Of a stretch of 64,000 bases of DNA, positions 1-8,657 are shown piece after piece. The DNA comes from Aestuariirhabdus litorea. Lineage in GTDB: Bacteria > Pseudomonadota > Gammaproteobacteria > Pseudomonadales > Aestuariirhabdaceae. Position 1 is the stretch's first letter. Every line of letters starts with the position of its first letter. A program made the position numbers and the translations under genes. Under the pieces are notes generated by a model. It saw only the letters and a list, made by a program, of their open reading frames with translations. It ran no database searches and was not told the origin of the DNA. The stretch is from assembly GCF_003864255.1 (NCBI RefSeq), contig NZ_QWEZ01000002.1, positions 1,116,001-1,180,000 on the forward strand, given 5' to 3'.

Positions 1-30
1 CGCAAGGACTTATGCGTAGGCTTCTTAATC
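1..30 (-). mobile_element. Degenerate terminal fragment of the GGGAGCCTGCGAA element
   Basis: The first 30 bases resemble the end of the element found complete at 27511-27777: a CGCAAGGACTTA block followed by a degraded copy of the TTCGCAGGCTCCC terminus. The rest of this copy, if any, lies outside the window. It is weaker than the other copies because several terminal bases differ. Confidence 0.45.
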
Positions 31-95
31 CGGCTGGCTCTGGGGGCGGCGATTGATTAGAATTTGCAGCCCTCCCACTTCCCTATGATCCCGCC

Positions 96-2057
96 ATGCT
101 CGATAAAAGCGCCCTGCAACAGCTGCAGCAGCTAAAAAACCAGATTCACTCCAGCAAGGAGACCTTCGACGGCACCGTGCTCGGTAGCCACGGGCGCTTC
201 GGCTTTGTGGCCCTCGACAATGGCGAACGCCTGTTTCTCTCACCGGAGGAGATGGCGCGGGTATTCCCCGGCGACCGGGTGCGGGTCAGCCGCGAACCCT
301 CCGCGAAAAAGCAGGACAACGCCCTGCTGGAGGAGCTGCTGGGCTCCGAGCTCAAGGAGTTCTGCGGACTTTATGTGATCAAGGGGGATACCCACTTTGT
401 GCAGCCCGACCTGGCCCACTTCAGCAATCGGCTGCTCTTTATCCCCCCCAAGGAGCGGGGAGAGCTGAAGGCCGGTGACCTGGTGCGCTGTCGCATCTCC
501 CGCCACCCCTTCAAGAACGGCAAGGCCCAGGCCGCAGTGGTACGGCGCATCGGTGCGCCCGGCGACATCGGGGTGGAGGAGCGCTTTATCCTCGACAAGT
601 ATAACTACCAGCCCGAGTGGCCCGCGGCGGTGCAGGCGCAGATGGAATCGATCAGCGCCGAGCGCATCGGCGAGCTGGCGGCGACCCGCCTGGACCTGAG
701 CGCCACCCCCTTCGTCACCATCGACTCCGCTTTTACCCAGGATATGGACGATGCCCTCTGGGCCGAGGCCAGCGAGGAGGGGTGGAACCTGTGGGTGGCG
801 ATCGCCGACCCCGATGCATTGATCGAGCCCGGCTCGCCCATCGATAAAGAGGCCTGCCAGCGGGCCACCTCGGTCTACCTGCCGGGGTTTGGTATCCCCA
901 TGTTGCCGCCCTTGCTGTCGCGGGAGCTGTGCTCCCTGCGTGAAGGGGTGGACCGCCTCGCGCTGCTGTGCCAGATGCAGGTGGGCCGCGACGGTGCGAT
1001 CCGGGGTCACCGCTTCGAATCGGTGCGGGTACGCTCCCACGCCAAACTCAGCTATGAGCGGGTCAGCGAGCTGTTCAGCGAGGGCAACGAGTCGGGGCTG
1101 GCTGAGGAGGTAGTGGCCTCCCTGAACGCCTTGCGCGAGGTGACCGGGGCACTTAACCAGCACCGGCGGCAGCACGCGGTGCTGTTTGAGGATAAGCCCG
1201 ACTACCACCTGCAGCTCGATGAGGAGAAGCGTTGCATCGCCATTCGCCGGGTCGAGCGCAGCCTCGCCCACCAGCTGGTGGAGGAGGCGATGGTGGCCGC
1301 CAACCGCTGTGCGGCGGCTTTTATCGCCGAAGCCGGGGTCGATGGTATCTTTGTGGCCCATCCCGGTTTTCGCGCCGACCGTCACGAGGTGTTGCAGCAG
1401 CTGCTGGCCCAGGCCCTGCCAGAGCCGGGGGCGATCGACCTCGGTGCGCCCGACGCCTTCAAGACCCTGGTGGCCGCCGTGCCGCTCAACGGCACACCGT
1501 TGCGCGCGCTGGTGACCCGCATGCTCGAACGCTCGGTTCTGGTGCGGCGCGAGGCGCCCCACGCCGGCATGGGGCTCGAGCGTTACACCACCTTCACCTC
1601 ACCGATCCGTAAGTACAACGACCTGGTGGTACACCGCCAGATCAAGGCGTTACTGGCCGGCGAGCAGGCCGCGGAGCTGAGCGACGAGCGCCTGCAGGCC
1701 TGGCAGCAGCAGCACCTGCGGGCTCGCAACGCCAGCAATGAGCTGGAGCACTGGTACATGTGCCTGTTCATGAGCCAGCAGGCGGCGGACAGCGAGTATG
1801 AGGCGACGGTGGTGCAGGCCCACTCCGGCGGCCTCAACCTGCGACTGGAAGCGTTCGGCGTCGAGGGGCAGGTGGACCTGCGCAAGGCCAAGCAGAAGTA
1901 CAGTTTTGACCCGGTGCTGCAGGTGCTGAGGGGCGGCCAGCAGCGCTATCAGGCCGGTGACCGGCTGCGGGTGCGGGTCAAGCGCTGTGCGCTGGAGGAG
2001 TGCAAGCTCTATTTCGAGCCGGTGGCGGGGGCGGTAGCCCCGTCAGTAGGCCAGTAG
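96..2057 (+). CDS. rnb: Exoribonuclease II (RNase II, RNB family)
   Basis: A 653-residue protein, close to the roughly 644 residues of E. coli RNase II, the processive 3'-to-5' exonuclease that degrades single-stranded mRNA. Cold-shock-like OB domains occupy about residues 20-150. The RNB catalytic core starts near residue 200 with the TIDSAFTQDMDDAL motif, whose Asp 210, 216, 218 and 219 match the Mg-binding aspartates. YLPGFGIPMLP and FTSPIRKYNDLVVHR are further family blocks. An S1-like domain follows near 565-640. It looks like rnb rather than rnr because it lacks the long basic tail of RNase R. No Shine-Dalgarno precedes the ATG, and a TATGAT box ends 6 bases before it, so a very short or absent leader is possible. 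Confidence 0.93.
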   Translation: MLDKSALQQLQQLKNQIHSSKETFDGTVLGSHGRFGFVALDNGERLFLSPEEMARVFPGDRVRVSREPSAKKQDNALLEELLGSELKEFCGLYVIKGDTHFVQPDLAHFSNRLLFIPPKERGELKAGDLVRCRISRHPFKNGKAQAAVVRRIGAPGDIGVEERFILDKYNYQPEWPAAVQAQMESISAERIGELAATRLDLSATPFVTIDSAFTQDMDDALWAEASEEGWNLWVAIADPDALIEPGSPIDKEACQRATSVYLPGFGIPMLPPLLSRELCSLREGVDRLALLCQMQVGRDGAIRGHRFESVRVRSHAKLSYERVSELFSEGNESGLAEEVVASLNALREVTGALNQHRRQHAVLFEDKPDYHLQLDEEKRCIAIRRVERSLAHQLVEEAMVAANRCAAAFIAEAGVDGIFVAHPGFRADRHEVLQQLLAQALPEPGAIDLGAPDAFKTLVAAVPLNGTPLRALVTRMLERSVLVRREAPHAGMGLERYTTFTSPIRKYNDLVVHRQIKALLAGEQAAELSDERLQAWQQQHLRARNASNELEHWYMCLFMSQQAADSEYEATVVQAHSGGLNLRLEAFGVEGQVDLRKAKQKYSFDPVLQVLRGGQQRYQAGDRLRVRVKRCALEECKLYFEPVAGAVAPSVGQ

Positions 2058-2066
2058 GACTGGGAG

Positions 2067-2097
2067 GAGAGGGCGGCGGGTGAACTACCGCCCTCTC
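2067..2097 (+). terminator. Hairpin downstream of rnb
   Basis: A perfect 10-bp stem (GAGAGGGCGG paired with CCGCCCTCTC) lies 9 bases after the rnb stop. No T-run follows, so it may protect the transcript end or work as a Rho-assisted stop rather than as a classical intrinsic terminator. Confidence 0.45.
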
Positions 2098-2112
2098 TCA
2101 TGTCGGGCTGCT

Positions 2113-2656
2113 GGCCTAGGCTACCCGGTAGAGGGCGCAGAGCTTGTTACCGGCCGGATCGCGCAGGTAGGCGAGGTAGAGCTGGCCGTTGGCCCCTTCG
2201 CGGATACCGGGGGCGTCTTCGCAGGCGCTACCGCCGTTGGCGACTCCGGCGGCGTGCCAGGCGTCGGCGGCCTCGGGACTGGCGGCGGCAAAGCCGATGG
2301 TGCTGCCGTTGCCGTGGCTGGCGGGCTCACCGTTGAGGGGTTTGGTGATCGCAAAGATACCGCTGTCGGTAAAGTAGAAGCAGCGCCCCTTATCGTCCAT
2401 GACTCCGGGCTTGCAGCCCAGCGCTCCCAGGGTGGCGTCGTAAAAAGCCTTGGAGGCTTCGATGTCGTTAGCCCCCACCATAATGTGACTGAACATTGTT
2501 TTTCTCCTTGAATACGCGCGTGCAGAGTGCAGCGAGACACTGTTATCGCAAAATTAGCGGTCGACGGCCACCCCTATTTTCGCTGCTGGCTCAGGGCTGG
2601 AACCGGCTCGGTGCCTGCCCGCTCCAGCGCTTGAAGGCGTGGGTAAAGTTGCCCGG
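2113..2656. repeat. Direct repeat, copy A (VOC gene plus AraC 3' end)
   Basis: This segment matches 12049-12592 in the same orientation at a constant offset of 9936. By eye the first 474 bases (2113-2586) are identical, including third codon positions and the intergenic spacer. Three mismatches follow over the next 70 bases, after which the two AraC genes diverge. It covers the complete VOC gene and the last roughly 22 codons of the AraC regulator. Such identity points to recent duplication or gene conversion. Confidence 0.95.
2116..2496 (-). CDS. VOC family (glyoxalase-like) protein, copy A
   Basis: A 126-residue protein of the vicinal oxygen chelate fold, whose members include glyoxalase I, extradiol dioxygenases and resistance proteins. 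The start MFSHIMVGANDIEASKAFY and the end YLRDPAGNKLCALYR are the typical beta-alpha-beta edges of small VOC proteins. The substrate is unknown. AAGGAG lies 8 bases upstream of the ATG. It is downstream of and co-directional with the AraC gene at 2591-3595, so it may be co-transcribed with it. Protein and DNA are identical to the gene at 12052-12432. Confidence 0.85.
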   Translation of the reverse strand: MFSHIMVGANDIEASKAFYDATLGALGCKPGVMDDKGRCFYFTDSGIFAITKPLNGEPASHGNGSTIGFAAASPEAADAWHAAGVANGGSACEDAPGIREGANGQLYLAYLRDPAGNKLCALYRVA

Positions 2657-3595
2657 CTCGCTGTAACCGAGCAGTTCTGCAATCTTCTCCACCGGCAGGC
2701 TGGTGGCCAGGTACTGGCGCGCCAGCTCGTAACGGATCTCGCCGATGATCTCCTGGTAACTGCTGCCCTCTGCCGATAATCGCCGGCGCAGGGTGCGGGG
2801 CGAGATCGCCAGCAGGTCGGCCATCTGCTCGGCGTCGGGGAAATAACCGGGGGTCGCCAGCACCCGCTGGCGGATCTCGTCGACGAGGCGGCTCTGGCTG
2901 CTGAGGCGGTCCAGCAGCAGCTGGCACTGGCGGGCGAAGTACTGGGAGTTCTGGCGGTCGGCCAGGGGCAGCGGTCGCGCCATGAGGGTGGGATCGAAGC
3001 CGTACGCATTGAACTTCTGGGAAAAACGCACCGGGCAACCGAAGTAGTCGCGGTAGAGCGTCTCATCGCCGCCGCCGTTGTGCATCAGGTAAACCTCCCG
3101 TGCCGGTACCCGCTGGCCGAGAATCTCTTCCACGGCCAGGGCGGCAGCGGAGACATCGCGGTCGCTGTAGAGCCGCAGCAGGTCCGGGTCCAGGCCGATG
3201 CTGTCCCGCATCTCCATGGCGGCCAGCTGGTCCCGCTGCACAATGGAGATATCAAAGTGGGAGAAGGTGAGTATCCCAAACTTGTCCACCAGCTCCATGG
3301 CATCGCCGAAGGTGACGGCGCTGAGCATGGCGTAGCCGAACAGGCCGTACCGCTGGGGCGGGTAGGCCTCCCCCAGTAGCAGGCCGATCCGCGGGTCACC
3401 GCTGAGATCGATCAGGTTGCGATAGAAACGAAACTCCTGCTGCCGCGAGATCTGCAGGTCCGGCTCCTCCAGCTGGGCGGGCTCAATGCCGCAGCCCGCC
3501 AGGCACCGGTTGGGGTCATAGCCGCGCTGCACCATCACCTGCAGTGAAGGCTTAAGGCCGAGGATGCTGATGCGGGTGCGCTGAACAGAACTCAT
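2591..3595 (-). CDS. AraC family transcriptional regulator (arabinose-binding-like N-terminus)
   Basis: A 334-residue regulator. The N-terminal part (about 1-200) resembles the AraC_arabinose_bd-like domain found in OruR/VirS-type regulators. The C-terminal part (about 225-334) holds two helix-turn-helix motifs, with ISPRTLRRRL in the first and the LLGYSEPGNFTHAFKRW signature in the second. It is divergent from the enzyme operon at 3807-11861 across 211 bp and is probably its activator (inference from position). Its last roughly 22 codons lie in the direct repeat shared with the second AraC gene at 12527-13528, to which it is related along its length. Confidence 0.9.
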   Translation of the reverse strand: MSSVQRTRISILGLKPSLQVMVQRGYDPNRCLAGCGIEPAQLEEPDLQISRQQEFRFYRNLIDLSGDPRIGLLLGEAYPPQRYGLFGYAMLSAVTFGDAMELVDKFGILTFSHFDISIVQRDQLAAMEMRDSIGLDPDLLRLYSDRDVSAAALAVEEILGQRVPAREVYLMHNGGGDETLYRDYFGCPVRFSQKFNAYGFDPTLMARPLPLADRQNSQYFARQCQLLLDRLSSQSRLVDEIRQRVLATPGYFPDAEQMADLLAISPRTLRRRLSAEGSSYQEIIGEIRYELARQYLATSLPVEKIAELLGYSEPGNFTHAFKRWSGQAPSRFQP

Positions 3596-3650
3596 GTTTT
3601 TTTTGTTAGGGGTTGTGGCTGGGTGCGAGTCGCGGGATCAGTGTAGAGGG

Positions 3651-3667
3651 TGTGACCGGGATTCACA
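3651..3667. promoter_or_regulatory. Inverted repeat in the AraC/operon intergenic region
   Basis: TGTGA and TCACA are separated by 7 bases midway between the divergent AraC gene and the operon start. The spacing is one base longer than a CRP site, so CRP binding is doubtful. It is a possible operator for the adjacent regulator. Confidence 0.3.
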
Positions 3668-3806
3668 AGTTTCAGTCCGGGCGTCACATTATCGGCCCGC
3701 GCCAAAGGGGGTACCTTGTGCTCAGTACCGGGATCGATACCGCACCCTTCGGGAACCTGCGGTGGTACGCGAGACCACAACCGACACCAATAATAACGGA
3801 GGCACT

Positions 3807-4940
3807 ATGTCCCAGACCCCACGCATCCTGATCTACGGCGCCAGCGGCTACACCGGCAAGCTGGTGGCTGAATCCCTCGCCGAGCGCAATATCCCCTTCT
3901 TCTTTGTCGGCCGTAACCGGGAGCGCCTCGAGGCCGCCCTGGCGGTGGTCAACCAGCGCCTCGGCCGCGAAGCACAGGCGCAGATCGCCGTGGCCAGCAA
4001 CACCGCAGAAGAGCTGATGCCGCTGTTTACACAGGTGGATGTGGTGATCAACGTTGCCGGCCCCTTTATGCAGCTGGCCTGGCCCGTGGTGGAGTGCTGC
4101 CTGGAAGCGGGCTGCCACTACCTGGACACCACCGGCGAGCAGGACTGGGTGCTGGCGATCAAGCAGCAGTACGGCGAGGCCTTCGCCGCCAAGCAGTTGC
4201 TGCTGAGCCCGGCCAACGCCTATATGTGGGCGGCGGGTGCGCTGGCGGCGGAGGTGGTGCTCGAGAATGAGGGGGTCGATACCCTGGATCTGATCTACCA
4301 GATCGACAACGGCCTGCCCTCCGAAGCCAGCACCAAGTCCTTCCTGCGCATGCAGTGCAACGAGACCTCCCAGTACTACCTGGAGCAGAACGAGTTCAAG
4401 GCCTGGCCCAACGACCAGGCCTACCAGGTGGTGGTCCCCTACCGGGCGCAACCCTACCGGGCCCTGCCCTGGGGCGGTGCCTGCGAGCCGGTCTGGTACG
4501 CTGACCACCCGCGGGTGCGCAACTGCAGCGTCCTGACCGCCATCGGTGAGCACATCGTTGACGGCGTACTGGAGGCGATCGGCCAGTTCAATGCGCTGAG
4601 CCAGGGCATGACCCAGGAGCAGAAGGAGCAGCTCACCAACCAGATCGGCGACCAGATCAACACCGGCGAGCCTCCCAAGGATGACGTCGATGTCCAGCGC
4701 TCGCTGGTGGTCTGCTATGGCCGCGGCCGCACCCTTACCACCCAGTTTGTCCTCAACCTCTCCGCCCCCTATAGCTGGACCGGCGAGGTCTGCGCCGAAG
4801 CGGCCCAGCGTCTGCTCGAGGGGCGGGTTGAGCGGGTCGGCTTCCAGTCGGTGGCAACCGCCTTTGATTACCGTGACCTGCTGCGCTGCTTCCACGCCAA
4901 GGGCTACTGCAACCTGCCTCCCGTGGGAGTGTCCGCATGA
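3807..4940 (+). CDS. Saccharopine dehydrogenase-like NAD(P)-binding oxidoreductase
   Basis: A 377-residue protein with an N-terminal Rossmann motif, YGASGYTGKLVAESL, around residues 10-25. This is the Sacchrp_dh_NADP pattern shared with trans-acting enoyl reductases and other lipid-modifying enzymes. The start was set at MSQTPRIL because GGAGG sits 4 bases upstream and the family begins there; the open frame extends further 5' without homology. It is the first gene of the operon and overlaps the thiolase gene by ATGA. The reaction is unknown. True lysine metabolism is unlikely given the acyl-CoA neighbours. Confidence 0.8.
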   Translation: MSQTPRILIYGASGYTGKLVAESLAERNIPFFFVGRNRERLEAALAVVNQRLGREAQAQIAVASNTAEELMPLFTQVDVVINVAGPFMQLAWPVVECCLEAGCHYLDTTGEQDWVLAIKQQYGEAFAAKQLLLSPANAYMWAAGALAAEVVLENEGVDTLDLIYQIDNGLPSEASTKSFLRMQCNETSQYYLEQNEFKAWPNDQAYQVVVPYRAQPYRALPWGGACEPVWYADHPRVRNCSVLTAIGEHIVDGVLEAIGQFNALSQGMTQEQKEQLTNQIGDQINTGEPPKDDVDVQRSLVVCYGRGRTLTTQFVLNLSAPYSWTGEVCAEAAQRLLEGRVERVGFQSVATAFDYRDLLRCFHAKGYCNLPPVGVSA

Positions 4941-6175
4941 AGATGAACGCCTACGTGGCCGGGGTGGGGATGACCCCCTTCGGCAAGCACCTGGAGACCA
5001 GCCTCAAGGGGTTGGCGGGGATGGCGATCCGTGACGCCCTGCGGGATGCCGGCATCGAACCCTCGCAGGTTGAGGCGGCCTACATGGGCAACGGCGCCGG
5101 CGGCGTGGTGCAGGGGCAGGAGATGATCAGCGGCCAGGTGGCGCTGCGGGAGCTGGGGATCGGCAAGATCCCGGTGGTCAACGTCGAGAACGCCTGCGCC
5201 ACCTCCTCCACCGCCTTTCAGCAGGCCTGCGCCATGGTGTCGGCGGGGCTATACGACCGGGTGCTGGTGTGCGGCTTCGAAAAGCTGTTCCATGAGGACA
5301 AGGCGCGCACCTTCGCCGCCTTCGACGGGGCGGTGGATACCGAAAAGGCCGGCGGGCTGCTCGGCGCCCTGCAGGCGCTGGCGGACCAGGCCGGTGAAAC
5401 GGTGGATGTGGAAAACGCCGGCAAGAGCCGTTCGGTGTTTATGGATATCTACTCGCTCATGGCCAAGGCGCACATGAAGCGCTACGGCACCACCCGCGAG
5501 CAGATCGCCGGGGTCACCGCCAAGAACGCCTTCCACGGCAGCCTTAACCCCCGTGCCCAGTTCCAGCAGCCGATGAGTGTCGAGGCGGTGCTGGCGGCGC
5601 GGGAGATCGTCGATCCCCTGACCCTGCCGATGTGTTCCCCCATCGGCGACGGCGCCGCCGCCATTGTGGTGGTCAGCGAGCGGGTGGCGCGGACGCTGCC
5701 CCGGGGACAGGCGGTGCGGGTGCGCGCCTCGGCGCTGGTGAGCGGTTGGGACCAGGCCGAGGGGGATCTCTCGGTGGGGGCCCTGGCCGCCACCCAGGCC
5801 TATGAGTGCGCCGGTATCGGCCCTGACGATCTCTCCCTGATCGAACTGCACGATGCCTCGGCCCCCTCCGAGCTGATCGCCTACGAGTACCTGGGGATCT
5901 GCGACCGGGGAATGGGGGGGCGACTGATCGATGAGGGGGTGACCCGTCTCGGTGGACGCCTGCCAGTGAACGTTTCCGGTGGCCTGCTGCGCAAGGGGCA
6001 CCCGATCGGCGCCTCGGGCGCAGCACAGATCGTCGAGCTGACCGAACAGCTGCGGGGCGCCAGCGGTCGCCGCCAGGTAGCGAACGTCCGCATCGGCCTG
6101 GCCCACAACGGCGGGGGCATGATCGGGCTGGATGCGGCGGCCACCGTCGTCAGCATTCTCGCGAGGGAGGATTAA
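4937..6175 (+). CDS. Thiolase family protein, lipid-transfer/SCPx type
   Basis: A 412-residue thiolase-fold enzyme. The nucleophile is probably Cys 87 in VENACATSSTAF. HDASAPSE and GHPIGASGAAQ are the later active-site blocks. The C-terminal loop reads HNGGGMIG where canonical thiolases have CxGGG, which is characteristic of the SCP2/lipid-transfer branch that cleaves or condenses branched or steroid-like acyl-CoAs. The start overlaps the upstream stop (ATGA), suggesting translational coupling. The next gene begins 2 bases after its stop. Whether it acts in degradation or condensation cannot be told from sequence. Confidence 0.85.
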   Translation: MKMNAYVAGVGMTPFGKHLETSLKGLAGMAIRDALRDAGIEPSQVEAAYMGNGAGGVVQGQEMISGQVALRELGIGKIPVVNVENACATSSTAFQQACAMVSAGLYDRVLVCGFEKLFHEDKARTFAAFDGAVDTEKAGGLLGALQALADQAGETVDVENAGKSRSVFMDIYSLMAKAHMKRYGTTREQIAGVTAKNAFHGSLNPRAQFQQPMSVEAVLAAREIVDPLTLPMCSPIGDGAAAIVVVSERVARTLPRGQAVRVRASALVSGWDQAEGDLSVGALAATQAYECAGIGPDDLSLIELHDASAPSELIAYEYLGICDRGMGGRLIDEGVTRLGGRLPVNVSGGLLRKGHPIGASGAAQIVELTEQLRGASGRRQVANVRIGLAHNGGGMIGLDAAATVVSILARED

Positions 6176-6177
6176 CC

Positions 6178-7806
6178 ATGGCCGAGCGTGATGAGCTGAT
6201 ACTGGCGAACCTGATCGCCAACCGGGTGGAGCGCTGCCCGGAGCTTGAGGTACTCACCTTCGTGAGCCTTGCCGCCGATGGGTCGCTGGAGGAGGAGCGC
6301 CGCAGCTACCGACAGCTGTGGGACAACGCCCAGCGGATCGCCTACCACCTGCGGGAGCAGGGGCTGGCGGCCGGCGACCGCTTCGGCCTGTTGATGCAGA
6401 ACCACCCGGATTTTGTCGAGGCGATGATCGCCGCCTCGATCACCAACACGGTATTTGTACCCATAGACCCGCGCACCCGCGGCGCCAAGCTTACCTATAT
6501 GCTCGATTTTGCCGAGTGCAAGGGGGTGATTCTCGCCGACTACGCGCTGGACAACCTGGCCGCCGTTGAAGCCAGCCTGCCCGGGCTCGAATGGGCCTGG
6601 GTGATGGATAGCGGTGTCCCGGCTGAGAACAACCGCTCCCGCCTCGTCGGAATCGATAGCGCCAGCCTAGACGATATTCTAAAAACCGAGATTTCCTCAT
6701 TTGAAGCGCTTGAGGTGGCGGCCTGTAATGCCGACGACCCCATGCAGATGCTCTACACCTCTGGCACCACCGGCGACCCCAAGGCGATTATTGCCCCCCA
6801 CCGGCGCTTTGGTGAAGCGGCCTGCCTGGGTCCACTGCTTGGCCTGACCCCGGAGGATCGTCCCTACACAGGTCTCTCCCTGACCCACGCCAACGCCCAG
6901 CTGGTGACCCTCGGCTCCTCGCTGAAGATGGGGCTCAGGGGGGTGATCAGCCGCAAGTTCACCAAGTCGCGCCTGTGGGATATTGCCCGCCACTACGGCT
7001 GCACGGTGTTCAACCTGCTCGGCGGCATGACCACCGCCATCTTCAGCGAGCCGCGGCGCGACAACGACGCCGACAACCCGGTGCGCTACGTGATCAGCGC
7101 CGGTATGCCGGCGGTGATCTGGAACGAGTTCCGCGAGCGTTTCGGGGTGGAGATCTTCGAATTCTACGGCGCCGCCGAGGGGGGGCTGACCCTCAACCCC
7201 TGCGGGCAGGGGCCGGTGGGGAGCGTTGGCAAGGCACCACCGACCCTGGAGTTGCAGCTGTTTAACGAGCGCGGCGAACCCTGCGCGCCCTTTGAGTCGG
7301 GCGAAATCTGCTTCCGCGGTGCCGACGGCAGCGCCCCCCGGGTGAGCTACTACAAAAACGCCGCGGCCTCGGCGGACAAGACCGAGGGGGGCTGGTTGCG
7401 GATGGGTGATATCGGCCACCTCGACGAACAGGGCTGGCTCTATTTCGAGTATCGCAAGGGGGGCGGCATTCGCCGCAACGGCGACTTCGTCAACTCCGCC
7501 TTTGTGGAGAAGGCGCTGGCCAGCCACCACAGCGTCGACGATGTGTACGTTTACGGGGTCAGCCTCGAAGGCTGTGCCCCCGGCGAAAAGGAGGTGGTGG
7601 CAGCCATTGTGGTCAGCGAGGCGGTGGACTTTGATCCGAAATCCCTGTTCGCCCATTGCCGTCGTGAGCTGGAGGCGAGCTTTGTACCCGCTTACCTGCA
7701 ACGGGTGGAGGAGATCCCCAAGACCGCGTCGGAAAAGCCCCAGGAGCGTTTCCTGCTGGAGCAGTTTCACGCCCCCGGCGCGCAGTTGTTCACCCAAGCT
7801 GAGTAA
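6178..7806 (+). CDS. Acyl-CoA synthetase (AMP-forming, class I adenylate-forming)
   Basis: A 542-residue ATP-dependent acyl-CoA ligase. The P-loop YTSGTTGDPKAI lies near residues 192-203. FYGAAEGG is the adenine-binding A5 motif, and GWLRMGDIGHLDEQGW followed by RKGGGIRRNGDFV are motifs A7-A8. PKTASEKPQ near the C-terminus carries the A10 lysine. It is closest in appearance to CaiC/crotonobetaine-type ligases, but the substrate is not determinable. It lies between the thiolase and an SDR in the operon and probably activates the acid that the pathway then oxidises. Confidence 0.87.
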   Translation: MAERDELILANLIANRVERCPELEVLTFVSLAADGSLEEERRSYRQLWDNAQRIAYHLREQGLAAGDRFGLLMQNHPDFVEAMIAASITNTVFVPIDPRTRGAKLTYMLDFAECKGVILADYALDNLAAVEASLPGLEWAWVMDSGVPAENNRSRLVGIDSASLDDILKTEISSFEALEVAACNADDPMQMLYTSGTTGDPKAIIAPHRRFGEAACLGPLLGLTPEDRPYTGLSLTHANAQLVTLGSSLKMGLRGVISRKFTKSRLWDIARHYGCTVFNLLGGMTTAIFSEPRRDNDADNPVRYVISAGMPAVIWNEFRERFGVEIFEFYGAAEGGLTLNPCGQGPVGSVGKAPPTLELQLFNERGEPCAPFESGEICFRGADGSAPRVSYYKNAAASADKTEGGWLRMGDIGHLDEQGWLYFEYRKGGGIRRNGDFVNSAFVEKALASHHSVDDVYVYGVSLEGCAPGEKEVVAAIVVSEAVDFDPKSLFAHCRRELEASFVPAYLQRVEEIPKTASEKPQERFLLEQFHAPGAQLFTQAE

Positions 7807-7824
7807 TATGAGGGGGTATCACCT

Positions 7825-8583
7825 ATGAAATCTGTGTTTATCACCGGTGCCGGCTCCGGCATAGGGCGCGCCACCGCGCTGCTGTTTGCCGATCGAGGCT
7901 GGTTCGTCGGCGCCTACGACCTTAAGGTCGAGGCGCTGGAAACCCTGGCCGGTGAACTGGGTGAGCGGTGCTGTTTCCAGCACTGCGACGTCGCCGACCG
8001 CGACTCCATCGCCAGGGCCTTCGAACAGTTCGCCCGCCACAGCGGCGGCACTCTGGAGGTGCTGGTCAACTGCGCCGGGGTGCTGACCGGGGGGCGCTTC
8101 GCGGAGATGGACCCGGCTGCCCTGGGCGCGATGATCGCCATCAACGTGCAGGGGCTTACCGATGTGGCGCAGCTGGGTTACCCGCTGCTTAAGCAGACCC
8201 CGGGGGCGACCCTGGTCAACCTCTGCTCCGCCTCCAGCGTGCACGGGGTGCCCGACCTCGCGGTCTACAGCGCCACCAAGTTCTACGTCAACGGCCTCAG
8301 TGAGGCGCTGGCGATCGAATGGGCTGCCGATGACATCCGCGTACGGGCGATCAAGCCACCACTGGTGCAGACCGCCATGGGCGCCGCCGCGCCCCAGCGC
8401 TACCGCAAACGCATGCCCGCCACTATGAGCGCCGAGTGTGTTGCCGAGGCGATCTACGCCTGCCCCGGGAGCGCCCGCACCAGCCACCTGCTGGGGGGCA
8501 AGGCCCGTCTCTGGGGACTGGTGAGCCGCTGCCTGCCGGAGCCCGGCCGCCGCCAGCTGACCCGCTGGCTGGCCAACTACTGA
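7825..8583 (+). CDS. Short-chain dehydrogenase/reductase (SDR)
   Basis: A 252-residue classical SDR. The cofactor motif TGAGSGIG is at residues 7-14, and NCAG is present in place of NNAG. The catalytic serine lies in LCSASSVHG, and YSATK holds Tyr 148 and Lys 152. The long C-terminal tail after PPLVQTAMG fits the subgroup that also includes the SDR at 13735-14496, to which this protein is clearly similar (both have SAS, GVP, YSA[ST]KF and GL[ST]EAL blocks). It is an operon member, 18 bases after the ligase gene. It probably interconverts an alcohol and a ketone or aldehyde. Confidence 0.85.
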   Translation: MKSVFITGAGSGIGRATALLFADRGWFVGAYDLKVEALETLAGELGERCCFQHCDVADRDSIARAFEQFARHSGGTLEVLVNCAGVLTGGRFAEMDPAALGAMIAINVQGLTDVAQLGYPLLKQTPGATLVNLCSASSVHGVPDLAVYSATKFYVNGLSEALAIEWAADDIRVRAIKPPLVQTAMGAAAPQRYRKRMPATMSAECVAEAIYACPGSARTSHLLGGKARLWGLVSRCLPEPGRRQLTRWLANY

Positions 8584-8657
8584 GGCCGGTGTTGCCGGCC
8601 ATAGCCAATAACGTGCTACCCAATAACTCGCTACCGAATAACAACAGGAGAACCTCC

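Noticed and set aside
2554-3066. Arg/Ser/Pro-rich minus-strand frames overlapping the AraC gene
   Set aside because: Out-of-frame translations of the same strand without motifs; the AraC frame has a full domain structure.
3651-3667. CRP site between the AraC gene and arm 1
   Set aside because: TGTGA and TCACA are separated by 7 bases instead of 6, so a real CRP site is unlikely; kept only as a weak inverted repeat.
3684-4895. A long minus-strand open frame opposite the saccharopine-dehydrogenase-like gene
   Set aside because: No ribosome binding site or family motif; the plus-strand Rossmann protein explains the segment.
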